NCBI GenBank assembly: GCA_913045935.1 | Contig: CAJWSY010000009.1 | Coordinates: 1-37,599 of the forward strand | DNA: 37,599 nucleotides | Source: an uncultured Chloroflexota bacterium | Lineage (GTDB): Bacteria > Chloroflexota > Dehalococcoidia > Lucifugimonadales > GCA-002694895 | Reading direction: 5' to 3' | Shown: positions 1 through 9,325 of the stretch, in pieces | Layout of the letters: every line of letters begins with the position of its first letter | Numbering within the stretch: the stretch's first letter is position 1 | Program-made: the position numbers and the translations under genes | Notes under the pieces: model-generated | What the model was told of the DNA's origin: nothing | The model's database searches: none | What the model saw: only the letters and a program-made list of their open reading frames with translations

Positions 1-168
1 CAGCTTTTGGTTCTTCAACTTTAGCTTCTGCTGCCTTGGGTTTTTCAGCTTTTGGCTCTTCAACTTTAGCTTCTGCTGTCTTGGGTTTTTCAGCTTTTGG
101 TTCTTCAACTTTAGCTTCTGCTGCCTTGGGTTTTTCAGCTTTTGGCTCTTCAACTTTAGCTTCGGGGG
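1..168 (-). repeat. 45-bp tandem repeat (about 3.7 copies in window) encoding AEKPKAAEAKVEEPK in the S3 tail
   Basis: Near-identical units begin at 1, 46, 91 and 136 (cagcttttggYtcttcaactttagcttctgctgYcttgggttttt); in frame with rpsC. Confidence 0.95.
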
Positions 169-895
169 TTGTTTTTGTATTATCAGACGGAGAAGAACTA
201 GAGTTTTCTGGTGTTAGTGTTAGTTCAATATCTTTTATTTCTGATGGCTCTACATGAGTTTGTTTTGAAATTTCAATATCTCCTCTATATATCCAAACTT
301 TGACACCAATTCGGCCATATTCTGTATGAGCTTCAGAAATAGAATAATCTATATCAGCTTTAAGTGTGTGTAGCGGCACTCTACCTTCCATTACTTGCTC
401 TTTTCTTGCTATTTCAGCTCCTGCAAGCCTTCCTTTGCATATTATTTTTATTCCCTTAGCGCCGTTTTGCATAGATCTACTAGCAGCCATTCTTGCAGCA
501 CGCTTATAAGATATTCTTCTTTCAATTTGTTCTGCAATGTTGTAAGAAACTAGAGTAGCATCTAAATCAGGGTTTCTAATTTCTTCAATGTTTAATTGAG
601 TTTTATTTTTTGTTATATCAGAAATTATTTTTTTAAGTTCGTCTATTCTTTGTCCACCTCTTCCAATTACAATACCTGGACGTGAAGTGAAGATTTTTAC
701 TGATACTTCATTAGTACTTCTTTCAATTTCTATTTTTGTTATTCCTGCATCTTTGTTAACTTTCATTATTTCTTTTCGTATTTTATGATCTTCTTTAACG
801 AAATTACTATATGAAAATTTATTGCCATACCAAGTAGAATCCCAACCTCTCGAGATCCCTAACCTAAATCCTATTGGATGTATTTTTTGTCCCAT
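1..895 (-). CDS. rpsC: 30S ribosomal protein S3, partial (C-terminus runs off the window start), with A/E/K/P-rich repeat tail
   Basis: Reverse-strand translation from ATG at 893-895: MGQKIHPIGFRLGISRGWDSTWYGNKFSY...SRPGIVIGRGGQRIDELKK (KH motif); downstream of rplV. Not in the ORF track because it is open at the window edge. Confidence 0.97.
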   Translation of the reverse strand, partial: MGQKIHPIGFRLGISRGWDSTWYGNKFSYSNFVKEDHKIRKEIMKVNKDAGITKIEIERSTNEVSVKIFTSRPGIVIGRGGQRIDELKKIISDITKNKTQLNIEEIRNPDLDATLVSYNIAEQIERRISYKRAARMAASRSMQNGAKGIKIICKGRLAGAEIARKEQVMEGRVPLHTLKADIDYSISEAHTEYGRIGVKVWIYRGDIEISKQTHVEPSEIKDIELTLTPENSSSSPSDNTKTTPEAKVEEPKAEKPKAAEAKVEEPKAEKPKTAEAKVEEPKAEKPKAAEAKVEEPKA

Positions 896-906
896 AAATT
901 TTTCCT

Positions 907-1230
907 TTATTGAGAAAGTTTAACTACTATATGACTAGTAGGATGATTAAAAGTACCAGGTCTTCCTCTTGCTTTAGCTCTCCATCTTTTAAGAGTAGCT
1001 CCCTGATTTGCATATATTTCATCGATTTTCATATTATCAACACCAGGTATAGACAAGTCTTTAGCATTGGCAATTGCAGATTCAATTGTTTTATGTATTT
1101 CAAACGCAGCAGGAGATTTTTGATATCTTAGCAAAATAAGAGCTTCATTGATGTTTTTATTTCGAACTAGGTCGATATATGGTTTTAATTTTTTTGAGGA
1201 TATACCTATATTTTTTGATGTTGCTTTCAT
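907..1230 (-). CDS. rplV: 50S ribosomal protein L22
   Basis: MKATSKNIGISSKKLKPYIDLVRNK...RWRAKARGRPGTFNHPTSHIVVKL; operon context. Confidence 0.95.
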   Translation of the reverse strand: MKATSKNIGISSKKLKPYIDLVRNKNINEALILLRYQKSPAAFEIHKTIESAIANAKDLSIPGVDNMKIDEIYANQGATLKRWRAKARGRPGTFNHPTSHIVVKLSQ

Positions 1231-1234
1231 AATA

Positions 1235-1510
1235 TTAACTTGTTATTTTTTCTGACCCAGCATGGTTTCTAAAAGTTCTTGTGGGAGCAAATTCACCTAA
1301 CTTGTGACCAACCATGTTTTCTGAAATAAAAACAGGTACGTGCCTTCTCCCGTCGTATACAGCTATAGTTAATCCTAGCATGTCAGGAAGGATGGTTGAA
1401 GATCGAGACCAAGTTTTAATTATTTCATTTGAATTTGAAGACATTGCTTGCTCAACTTTTTTTTGGAGGCTAGCATTAACGTATGGTCCTTTTTTTGTTG
1501 ATCTAGACAT
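1235..1510 (-). CDS. rpsS: 30S ribosomal protein S19
   Basis: [11 protein letters not shown]...[48 protein letters not shown]. Confidence 0.97.
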   Translation of the reverse strand: MSRSTKKGPYVNASLQKKVEQAMSSNSNEIIKTWSRSSTILPDMLGLTIAVYDGRRHVPVFISENMVGHKLGEFAPTRTFRNHAGSEKITS

Positions 1511-1513
1511 TAT

Positions 1514-2341
1514 TTACCTCTTCCTTCTTCTTATAATAAATTTATCACTAGGTTTTTTCTTTCTTGTTTTAGCACCAAGTGCCGGTCTGCCCCAAGGTGT
1601 TTTTGGTCCAGGCATGCCAATTGGTGATTTACCTTCTCCGCCTCCGTGCGGATGTGCATTAGGTGCCATTGCAACACCTCTTACAGACGGTCTTTTTCCT
1701 TTGTGTCTGTTTTTTCCTGCTTTCCCGAGTTTTATGTTTTTATGATCTTGATTTCCTAAAGAACCTATGGTTGCTTTACATTCTTTGTGTATTCTTCTCA
1801 TTTCCCCTGAAGGTAATCTTATAAGAGTATGTTCCCCTTCTGTTGCTAAAACTTGGGCAGAATTTCCTGCAGACCGTACAAGTTTTGCGCCTTGACCTGC
1901 ATTTAATTCTATATTGTGAACCTCAGTACCACTAGGAATATTTTTTAGCGGCATGCAGTTACCTATACTAATATCAGTTTTCTCGTTACTAGTTATAATA
2001 TCTCCGACTTTTAAACCTTCAGGTGACAATATATAAGACCAATCACCATCTTTATATTTAATTAACGCTAGATTAGAAGATCGATTTGGATCATATTGGA
2101 TTGAATCCACAATCCCCTCCACACCTAATTTAGATCTTTTAAAATCAATTATTCTATATTTTCTTTTATGACCACCGCCTCTGTGTCTTACCGTTATTCT
2201 TCCTTTGTTATTTCTTCCAGAGTGTTTTTTAAGAGGTTGAAGTAGTGATTTCTTTGTTTCTTTAGATGTTAATTCACTAAAGTCAGGAAGAACAGCTCCT
2301 CTTCGTCCAGGAGATGTAGGTTTTTTCTTAACTAAACTCAT
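1514..2341 (-). CDS. rplB: 50S ribosomal protein L2
   Basis: [23 protein letters not shown]...[30 protein letters not shown]. Confidence 0.98.
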   Translation of the reverse strand: MSLVKKKPTSPGRRGAVLPDFSELTSKETKKSLLQPLKKHSGRNNKGRITVRHRGGGHKRKYRIIDFKRSKLGVEGIVDSIQYDPNRSSNLALIKYKDGDWSYILSPEGLKVGDIITSNEKTDISIGNCMPLKNIPSGTEVHNIELNAGQGAKLVRSAGNSAQVLATEGEHTLIRLPSGEMRRIHKECKATIGSLGNQDHKNIKLGKAGKNRHKGKRPSVRGVAMAPNAHPHGGGEGKSPIGMPGPKTPWGRPALGAKTRKKKPSDKFIIRRRKR

Positions 2342-2343
2342 TT

Positions 2344-2634
2344 TTACACTCCTTCAAATATGTTAATAGTTTGGCCTTGCTTAATTTTAACAAGTGCTTT
2401 TTTACTTTTTTCCCCGTTCATCCATGATCCTGTTTTAGGATTTCTTTTTTTCGGACCTTTAGAAATTATTGTCCTTACAGTTAGTACATCAACGCCGTAA
2501 GCACTTTCTACATTAGATCTTATTTGAGATTTTGTAGAGTTAATAGATACTTCAAATGTGTACACACCTGATTCTTGTAATATTGATGATTTTTCACTTA
2601 TTATTGGTCTTTTCAAACATGAATAATTAGGCAT
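2344..2634 (-). CDS. rplW: 50S ribosomal protein L23
   Basis: [49 protein letters not shown]; between L4 and L2. Confidence 0.95.
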   Translation of the reverse strand: MPNYSCLKRPIISEKSSILQESGVYTFEVSINSTKSQIRSNVESAYGVDVLTVRTIISKGPKKRNPKTGSWMNGEKSKKALVKIKQGQTINIFEGV

Positions 2635-3346
2635 TGTTTCTCTCCTTATTATTCGTGTTGTTTTTTGCTTTTTTATTTGTATTTTTAGTATTTGATTTTG
2701 TTGATTTGTTTAGATTATTTTTCAACCTGTTTTCCATCAAATTGTTTAAGCCTTGTTCTGTGATAATCATATATTCAGATCTTGCTACAGCAGAAGCATT
2801 AATTAAGTCACTAGATAAAGTTGTAATGTTGTCTATATTATTAGTTGATTTTATACTTTGTTGATCAGCCCCGTCGAGTACTAGTAAACTGTGCTTTGAA
2901 AGATCTAATGTTTTTAATAGATTTTCTGCGTCTTTAGTTTTGTTAAATTTATTAGAGTTGCTGAAATCTTTTAATACAAATAATTTTTTTTCATTCAACT
3001 TGAATGCAAGTGTTGATATAAGGGCCCCAGTTTTCATTTTCTTATTCAAATTCTTTCTGTACGACCTTGGTTGAGGTCCAAATACTATTCCACCACCTCT
3101 CCATATAGGGCTCCTAGATGTTCCAGCTCTAGCTCGACCGGTGCCTTTTTGAGAGAAGGGTTTCCTTCCTCCGCCACGTACTTCAGATCGAGATTTTGTT
3201 TTATGTGTTCCTTGCCTTTGATTAGCCAAGAAAGTGACTACACTTTGATGCACGAGTTGTTCATTCACAGGGTGATTAGCTAAATCTTTATTTATATTAT
3301 GGTCACCGACTACGGTACCTTTATGATCTATTAGTTTTACTTTCAT
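2627..3346 (-). CDS. rplD: 50S ribosomal protein L4 with N/K/T-rich C-terminal tail
   Basis: ANQRQGTHKTKSRSEVRGGGRKPFSQKGTGRARAGTSRSPIWRGGGIVFGPQPRSY; tail [30 protein letters not shown]; overlaps rplW start by 8 nt. Confidence 0.96.
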   Translation of the reverse strand: MKVKLIDHKGTVVGDHNINKDLANHPVNEQLVHQSVVTFLANQRQGTHKTKSRSEVRGGGRKPFSQKGTGRARAGTSRSPIWRGGGIVFGPQPRSYRKNLNKKMKTGALISTLAFKLNEKKLFVLKDFSNSNKFNKTKDAENLLKTLDLSKHSLLVLDGADQQSIKSTNNIDNITTLSSDLINASAVARSEYMIITEQGLNNLMENRLKNNLNKSTKSNTKNTNKKAKNNTNNKERNNA

Positions 3347-3348
3347 AT

Positions 3349-4251
3349 TTATTTGTCACCTTTCTTAGGTTCTTCAGCCTTAGATTCTTCAGCCTTAGGT
3401 TCTTCGGCCTTAGGTTCTTCGGCCTTAGATTCTTCAGCCTTAGGTTCTTCAGCCTTAGATTCTTCAGCTTTAGGTTCTTCAACCTTAGGTTCTTCAACCT
3501 TAGGTTCTTCAACCTTAGGTTCTTCAACCTTAGGTTCTTCAGCTTTAGGTTCTTCAACCTTAGGTTCTTCGGCCTTAGGTTCTTCAGCCTTAGGTTCTTC
3601 AGCCTTAGGTTCTTCAATTGGGGTAAATGGCTTATTACTAGCTGTTATTAAAACTAACGAATTGGAAGAGCCAGGAACTGAGCCAGATAAATAAATTAAA
3701 TTATTTTCAAGGTCTAAGTCTAAGATTTCTAAATTTTTTATAGTGAATTGTTCACCACCATATCTTCCTGACATTTTTTTACCTTTTACCACTTTTCCAG
3801 GAGTTGACCCCGCTCCTATTGAACCAGGAGCTCGATGTCGGTCTGATTGCCCGTGAGTTTTTGGCCCGCCTTTAAAATTCCATCTTCTTACAGTACCAGA
3901 AAACCCTCTTCCCTTGGATTTAGATGTCACGTTTAGATATTGGCCTTTGGAAAACATACTAATGTCAATTTTGTCTCCTACTTTGTTATCAGATTTTTCG
4001 TTTAACCTGAATTCTTTTAAAGTATGGTAAACGTCTTTATTTTTTTTCATGTGACCGCTTGCCGGTTTGTTGGGTTTTTTTGAAATTTGAAAACCTAATT
4101 GAACAGCATTGTATCCGTCATTTTTGTCAGTTTTTATTTGAGTAACATAGCATGGCCCTGATTCTAATATTGTTGCATGCTTAGATTCTCCATTATTGTT
4201 GAAAATAGTGGTGGAACCAATTTTTTTTGCTATGATTTTATTTAATGTCAT
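3349..4251 (-). CDS. rplC: 50S ribosomal protein L3 with long (EEPKA)n C-terminal extension
   Basis: Core GRGFSGTVRRWNFKGGPKTHGQSDRHRAPGSIGAGSTPGKVVKGKKMSGRYGGEQ followed by 17 EE(P/S)K(A/V/K) units. Confidence 0.97.
   Translation of the reverse strand: MTLNKIIAKKIGSTTIFNNNGESKHATILESGPCYVTQIKTDKNDGYNAVQLGFQISKKPNKPASGHMKKNKDVYHTLKEFRLNEKSDNKVGDKIDISMFSKGQYLNVTSKSKGRGFSGTVRRWNFKGGPKTHGQSDRHRAPGSIGAGSTPGKVVKGKKMSGRYGGEQFTIKNLEILDLDLENNLIYLSGSVPGSSNSLVLITASNKPFTPIEEPKAEEPKAEEPKAEEPKVEEPKAEEPKVEEPKVEEPKVEEPKVEEPKAEESKAEEPKAEESKAEEPKAEEPKAEESKAEEPKKGDK
3361..3615 (-). repeat. 15-bp tandem repeat, 17 units, encoding EE(P/S)K(A/V/K) in the L3 tail
   Basis: Direct reading of ttcttcRRCYttagg/att units; protein tail EEPKAEEPKAEEPKAEEPKVEEPKA...EEPKKGDK, 17 pentads. 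Confidence 0.95.
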
Positions 4252-4259
4252 TTTACACC

Positions 4260-4577
4260 TTATAGTTTCATCGAAATATCAACACCTGCAGGAACATTTA
4301 GATTTGTGAGATCATCGATTGTTCTTGCGTTTGGGTCTAGTATGTCAAGTAAACGTTTGTGAGTTCTAAATTCAAAATGCTCTCTACTGTCTTTGTCTAT
4401 ATGAGGAGATCTAATTACGCAGAACCTTTTGATTTTTGTGGGGAGAGGAACTGCGGAGACCGATGCTCCTGTTCTTTCAGCTGCTTCTATAATTTGCTGA
4501 ACAGAGTAGTCAATCATTCTATGATCAAATGATTTAAGTTTTATTCTTATTTTAGATACATCGTTTTTACTAACCAT
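4260..4577 (-). CDS. rpsJ: 30S ribosomal protein S10
   Basis: [70 protein letters not shown]. Confidence 0.97.
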   Translation of the reverse strand: MVSKNDVSKIRIKLKSFDHRMIDYSVQQIIEAAERTGASVSAVPLPTKIKRFCVIRSPHIDKDSREHFEFRTHKRLLDILDPNARTIDDLTNLNVPAGVDISMKL

Positions 4578-4579
4578 TA

Positions 4580-6655
4580 TTAATTACCTTGTTCTTCCAT
4601 TTTTCCTTTTAAAATTGATTTTGGCAATTCTTCATATTTTTCAAATTCCATTGAAAAGCTTGCTCTTCCTTGGGTTAAAGATCTTAAAGTATTAGCATAC
4701 CCAAAGCTTTCTCCCAAAGGAACAGATCCTTTGATAATTTGGGTATCACTTTGAGTACTGGTTTCACTGACCATCCCTCTTCTTCTGTTTAAATCTCCTA
4801 TTACTTCACCAAGAAAGTCACCAGGAGTAGTTACTTCAATTTTCATGATCGGCTCTAATGCAACAGGTGATCCTTTTTTAATTGCTGCTTTTACAGCCAT
4901 AGATCCAGCAATTGTGAATGCTACTTCTGAAGAGTCAACATCATGAAAGCTACCGTCTACTAAGTTCACTTTAATATCTACTACAGGGTATCCAAGAAGA
5001 TTACCACTATTGAGCCCTTCAATTATTCCTTTTCTTACTGCAGGAATGTATTCTCTAGGAATAGCTCCGCCTTTTATTGAGTCTACAAATTCAAATCCAG
5101 AGCCACTTTTCTGAGGTTCGACTTCTATGACGCAATGTCCATATTGCCCACGACCACCACTTTGTCTAATAAATTTACCTTCAGCATTAGCGGGTGAGGT
5201 GATTGTTTCTCTGTAAGCCACTTGAGGTTTTCCTGTATTACATTCTACGTTGAGTTCTCTCTTCATCCTATCAACCATAATTTCCAAGTGAAATTCTCCC
5301 ATACCTGATATTAAAGTTTCGGCAGTTTCGTCATTGTACGAAACTTTAAAAGTAGGATCTTCATCTGCCATCTTCAGTAGCGCTTCTTGTAATTTATCTT
5401 TGTCAGATTTCATTTTTGGCTCTACAGATACTGCTACAACGGGTTCTGGGAATGTTATTTGTTCTAAAATTATTGGTTTGCTTTCATCACAAATTGTATG
5501 CCCAGTTGAAGTGTCTTTCAATCCAACTGCTGCTGCTATATCGCCAGCACTTACGCTTTTGATTTCCTCTCTATCATCTGCGTGCATTTTTACTATCCTT
5601 CCCATCCTCTCTTTTTTACCAGTAATTGTATTTAGGACCCCCGCGCCTGCGTCTATTGACCCTGAATACACTCTAAAATATATAAGCCTACCAATATACG
5701 GGTCGGATACTGTTTTGAATGCTAAGGCTGCAAATGGTTCTTTTGAGTCAGCTTTTCTTGTTTCATCAGTCTCGCCTCGATATACTTTTCCTGTAACTGC
5801 TGGAACATCTAAAGGTGATGGTAAATAATCTCCAATCGCATCTAGCATAGGTTGCACAGCTTTTCGCTTTAATGCAGTACCACACATTACAGGTATGATT
5901 GCATTTGAAATAGTAACTCTTCTTATTGCATCTTTAAAAGTTTGAGCATCAAATTCTTCTCCCGAGAATACTATTTCCAAGAATTCCTCATCATTTTCTG
6001 CCACTTTTTCTATTAAATTGGATCTATATTCTTCAGCTTTATCTTTGAGATCTTCAGGTATATCAGTAACTTTATCTATGTGACCTTGGTCGTCACCAAT
6101 TTTATAGTAGATTGCTTTTTGCTCAACAAGGTCAATAACTCCTTCAAATTTGTCTTCTGCACCTATTGGCATCTGTATAGGCACAGGGTTAGCACTTAGT
6201 CTGTCAATAGTGGTTTGAATTGCATAATCAAAATTAGCACCAATTTTATCCATTTTGTTAATGAACACCATTCTTGGTACGTTGTATTTGTTAGCCTGTC
6301 GCCAAACAGTTTCGGATTGTGGTTGAACACCTGCTACTGAATCTAGAACAACTACTGCACCGTCTAATACTCTCAAACTTCTCTCGACTTCGGCTGTAAA
6401 ATCAACGTGACCAGGAGTGTCAATAATATTAATATCATAACCATTCCATTCACATGATGTCGCTGCAGAAACAATTGTGACCCCTCTTTCTCTTTCTTGC
6501 GCCATCCAGTCAAGAACAGTATTTCCATCGTCAATAGTTCCAGCTTTATGCGTACGCCCAGTATAGAACAAAACACACTCAGACACCGAAGTTTTCCCCG
6601 CATCAATGTGAGCGATAAATCCCATATTTCTAGTTTTTTCTAAATTAATTGCCAT
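4580..6655 (-). CDS. fusA: Elongation factor G
   Basis: [70 protein letters not shown], full-length EF-G domains; between rpsG and rpsJ. Confidence 0.97.
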   Translation of the reverse strand: MAINLEKTRNMGFIAHIDAGKTSVSECVLFYTGRTHKAGTIDDGNTVLDWMAQERERGVTIVSAATSCEWNGYDINIIDTPGHVDFTAEVERSLRVLDGAVVVLDSVAGVQPQSETVWRQANKYNVPRMVFINKMDKIGANFDYAIQTTIDRLSANPVPIQMPIGAEDKFEGVIDLVEQKAIYYKIGDDQGHIDKVTDIPEDLKDKAEEYRSNLIEKVAENDEEFLEIVFSGEEFDAQTFKDAIRRVTISNAIIPVMCGTALKRKAVQPMLDAIGDYLPSPLDVPAVTGKVYRGETDETRKADSKEPFAALAFKTVSDPYIGRLIYFRVYSGSIDAGAGVLNTITGKKERMGRIVKMHADDREEIKSVSAGDIAAAVGLKDTSTGHTICDESKPIILEQITFPEPVVAVSVEPKMKSDKDKLQEALLKMADEDPTFKVSYNDETAETLISGMGEFHLEIMVDRMKRELNVECNTGKPQVAYRETITSPANAEGKFIRQSGGRGQYGHCVIEVEPQKSGSGFEFVDSIKGGAIPREYIPAVRKGIIEGLNSGNLLGYPVVDIKVNLVDGSFHDVDSSEVAFTIAGSMAVKAAIKKGSPVALEPIMKIEVTTPGDFLGEVIGDLNRRRGMVSETSTQSDTQIIKGSVPLGESFGYANTLRSLTQGRASFSMEFEKYEELPKSILKGKMEEQGN

Positions 6656-6670
6656 TGTTTGAAATCTCCA

Positions 6671-7141
6671 TTACCATTTGAAATGCGCAAACGCTTTATT
6701 TGCTTCTGCCATCTTATGTATATCGTCTTTTCTTTTAACCGCGGGTCCTTGGGAATTATATGCATCCATCAACTCACGGGCTAGCCTTAAATAGTAAGCA
6801 GAGCCAGATCTGCTTCTTGAACTCTCTATAATCCATCTCATTGCCAATGTATTACTTTTTTCTCTAGGCAGCTCTGTGGGTACCTGGTAATTAGCTCCAC
6901 CAACCCTCCTGCTTTTGAGAATGACATCTGGGGAAACGTTTGCGACAGCTTGGTTAAATATATCTATACCAGGTTTTTTTAATTGATTTTCAATTTCGTT
7001 AAGAGCTGAATATACGATTTTTCGTGCAAGATTTTTTTTGCCATGCTTCATAACTTTATTGATAAACTTGGTTAGAGCTAAATCATTATATTTACTTTCA
7101 ACTATTAAATCTCTTATTTTAGCTCTGTGACGTCTAGACAT
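6671..7141 (-). CDS. rpsG: 30S ribosomal protein S7
   Basis: LTKFINKVMKHGKKNLARKIVYSAL...RRVGGANYQVPTELPREKSNTLAMRWIIESSR. Confidence 0.97.
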   Translation of the reverse strand: MSRRHRAKIRDLIVESKYNDLALTKFINKVMKHGKKNLARKIVYSALNEIENQLKKPGIDIFNQAVANVSPDVILKSRRVGGANYQVPTELPREKSNTLAMRWIIESSRSRSGSAYYLRLARELMDAYNSQGPAVKRKDDIHKMAEANKAFAHFKW

Positions 7142-7152
7142 ATAGTTACCTT

Positions 7153-7608
7153 TTATTCTGCTGATTCAGTGGGGGTTGATCCTGAGCTCTGACTCTGTCC
7201 ATCACGTTTAGTTCCGTATTTACTCCGACCTCTGTTTCTGTCACTTACCCCATCGGTGTCTAGGGCTCCTCTTACGATGTGATATCTTACACCAGGTAAG
7301 TCTTTGACTCGCCCTCCTCTGATTAAAACCACAGAGTGTTCTTGGAGGTTATGACCTTCACCAGGTATATATGCTGTTACTTCCATCCCGTTTGTCAGCC
7401 TGACTCTTGCTACTTTTCTAAGAGCAGAATTAGGTTTTTTTGGCGTTTGAGTCCTAACTTGGGTGCAAACACCACGTTTTTGAGGAGCTCCAGTATTTCT
7501 GAATCCAGAATTTTTTAAAGTATTAAAAGAAAACCTCAGGGCAGGAGCTTTATCCTTCCCTTTTTTTATCTTTCTACCTTTTCTAACTAATTGATTAATT
7601 GTTGGCAT
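7153..7608 (-). CDS. rpsL: 30S ribosomal protein S12
   Basis: [13 protein letters not shown]...[68 protein letters not shown]-terminal insert and S/T/E-rich tail. Confidence 0.98.
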   Translation of the reverse strand: MPTINQLVRKGRKIKKGKDKAPALRFSFNTLKNSGFRNTGAPQKRGVCTQVRTQTPKKPNSALRKVARVRLTNGMEVTAYIPGEGHNLQEHSVVLIRGGRVKDLPGVRYHIVRGALDTDGVSDRNRGRSKYGTKRDGQSQSSGSTPTESAE

Positions 7609-7665
7609 AAAATAAACACCATTTGTATAACGGACTAGTAAACTTGTGTAAAAACACGAAACGAT

Positions 7666-7694
7666 ATTATATTTATATCAATTCTGTGAGTCAA
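7666..7694 (-). promoter_or_regulatory. Consensus-like sigma70 promoter for the str-S10 operon
   Basis: On the minus strand: TTGACT (7689-7694), 17-nt spacer, TATAAT (7666-7671); located about 58 nt upstream of the rpsL ATG. Confidence 0.85.
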
Positions 7695-7813
7695 CAAATT
7701 TTATAGTCTCATATTCATTAATTTACAACAAAAGCTTTAATTTTGCTGTTTTTTTATATTTAAGGTCATTTTTTTATGTATAATTATTCTTAATTTTCAA
7801 TCTTTTAGGGAAA

Positions 7814-8251
7814 ATGGATATAAATATTACAGAACCTAAATCTGATTTGGATTGTGTTTTATTAAGGAATATTCGCATAAGAGTATTTGTTATAGAACAA
7901 CAAATACCATGGCAATGGGAATTTGATGATTATGACAAAATAGCTAGACATATTTTGGTGAAAGATCAAGATAAAATTATTGGAACTGGCAGATTGTTTC
8001 CATACTTGGGTAATAATAATGATTATAAATTGGGAAGAATTGCTGTTTTGAAAGAATATAGAGGAAATGGAATAGGTACTAAAATTTTAAAACACCTTGA
8101 ATTGATTGCTAAGGATAAAAAAGTCAACCAAATAACATTGGAAGCTCAATCAGACAAATTAAATTTTTATTTAAAAGAAAATTATATAATCGAAGGCGAT
8201 AAATATCTTATGGACGGAATTTATCATAATCTTATGTCAAAAAAACTATAA
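7814..8251 (+). CDS. GNAT-family N-acetyltransferase (ElaA-like)
   Basis: LRNIRIRVFVIEQQIPW...GTGRLFPYLGNNNDYKLGRIAVLKEYRGNGIGTKILKHLE (GNAT acetyl-CoA motif). Confidence 0.85.
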   Translation: MDINITEPKSDLDCVLLRNIRIRVFVIEQQIPWQWEFDDYDKIARHILVKDQDKIIGTGRLFPYLGNNNDYKLGRIAVLKEYRGNGIGTKILKHLELIAKDKKVNQITLEAQSDKLNFYLKENYIIEGDKYLMDGIYHNLMSKKL

Positions 8252-8257
8252 CACCAA

Positions 8258-8998
8258 TTATTTTTTAAATATATTATTTTTATAATTTTCTAACCACTCT
8301 TTAGTTGGTGGGTAGTATTTACCTGGAGGAACTCTTTCAGCTTCGGCTTTATTTTTGATGTACTCCTCTGCTGATTCATATAATTCGCAAAATTCAACTA
8401 TTTCTTCTGCAAGATGACTTGGAACAACTACAACTCCGTCATCATTTCCGTACACAATGTCGCCAGGTCTAACTAAAACTCCATCACATTGAATATCTAC
8501 GTTATCTTCGTATTCTGTCATTACATGTCTTGCTGCTTTTGGGGTTCTTCCTGAAGCATAAATTGCAAATCCAAACGGTTCAACTTGGTCAAAGTCTCTC
8601 ATTCCTCCATCAGTTATAATTCCTTCTGCTTTGTTCATTTTAAGTTGAACTAGTTTGACATCACCTAAGTTTGCTGCAGTACTATTACCCATTGCATCAC
8701 AAACAAGAACATCACCTGGTCCGCATGAGCCCATAGCTCTGTATTCCGGTGCATTTTCATTTGGAACTTCCATTCCGTCAGCACTGTATCCTTCTCTTAC
8801 TTCTTCTTTCAAATCAGGTCTTTCGGGCAAATATCTTAACGTTCGTGCTCTGCCTAAAATAATTTTACCTTTTGTTAATGGTTTCACATTATCCATCACA
8901 CAATTTTCGTAACCTTTTTTTCCTAAAGCAGTCCAAATTGTGGCTGGAGTGATATTTTTATATCTGTTTAATATTTCCTGAGTAACTTCTTTTCCCAT
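8258..8998 (-). CDS. RraA / 4-hydroxy-4-methyl-2-oxoglutarate aldolase-like family protein
   Basis: LVCDAMGNSTAANLGDVKLVQLKMNKAEGIITDGGMRDFDQV...PGDIVYGNDDGVVVVPSHLAEEI. Confidence 0.85.
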   Translation of the reverse strand: MGKEVTQEILNRYKNITPATIWTALGKKGYENCVMDNVKPLTKGKIILGRARTLRYLPERPDLKEEVREGYSADGMEVPNENAPEYRAMGSCGPGDVLVCDAMGNSTAANLGDVKLVQLKMNKAEGIITDGGMRDFDQVEPFGFAIYASGRTPKAARHVMTEYEDNVDIQCDGVLVRPGDIVYGNDDGVVVVPSHLAEEIVEFCELYESAEEYIKNKAEAERVPPGKYYPPTKEWLENYKNNIFKK

Positions 8999-9049
8999 AT
9001 ATAGCTAACCTTTGATATCATAAATTTAGATAATGTATTCTATAATATT

Positions 9050-9325
9050 ATGATGAATAATAAAATCACCAATGAAATAGATGAGATATTAGAAAATAAT
9101 TTGGACGAAAAACAAAGTTCTAAATTTTCTTTCATTAAGAAATATCTGTTTAAATTTATAATTGCAATTTTAGTTATATCTATTTTGTTGTTGCCCCTGA
9201 TCACTATTGATATAAAGTATTTTTTTATTGCTTCAGTAATACTATTAGTTGTTTTTCTTTATTTTAGTAGCCGTAAAGTAAAGAAAAAAGAAGAGAAATG
9301 GTGGAGAGGAGAAAGAATAGATTGA
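9050..9325 (+). CDS. Small membrane protein with two predicted TM segments
   Basis: Hydrophobic FIIAILVISILLLPLITI and YFFIASVILLVVFLYF; directly upstream of and overlapping the CcdA-like gene. Confidence 0.6.
   Translation: MMNNKITNEIDEILENNLDEKQSSKFSFIKKYLFKFIIAILVISILLLPLITIDIKYFFIASVILLVVFLYFSSRKVKKKEEKWWRGERID

Noticed and set aside
1-168. Possible CRISPR or non-coding satellite
   Set aside because: Units are contiguous with no spacers, period divisible by three and in frame with rpsC; it is a coding repeat.
36-257. Plus-strand ORF GFSAFGSSTLASA repeats
   Set aside because: Antisense of the S3 tail repeat.
1314-1745. Antisense ORFs across the ribosomal operon (also 910-1131, 2634-2864, 3071-3283, 5334-5828, 6373-6606, 7336-7518)
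   Set aside because: Each lies opposite, or out of frame within, a clearly identified ribosomal or EF-G gene and shows no protein-family signature.
3321-3617. Minus-strand ORF MKNLRLKNLRLKNLR...
   Set aside because: Out-of-frame reading of the same L3 repeat; L3 itself is unambiguous.
3353-3694. Plus-strand ORF with LGSSALGSSAL repeats
   Set aside because: Antisense reading of the L3 15-bp repeat; stays open only because the repeat period is a multiple of three.
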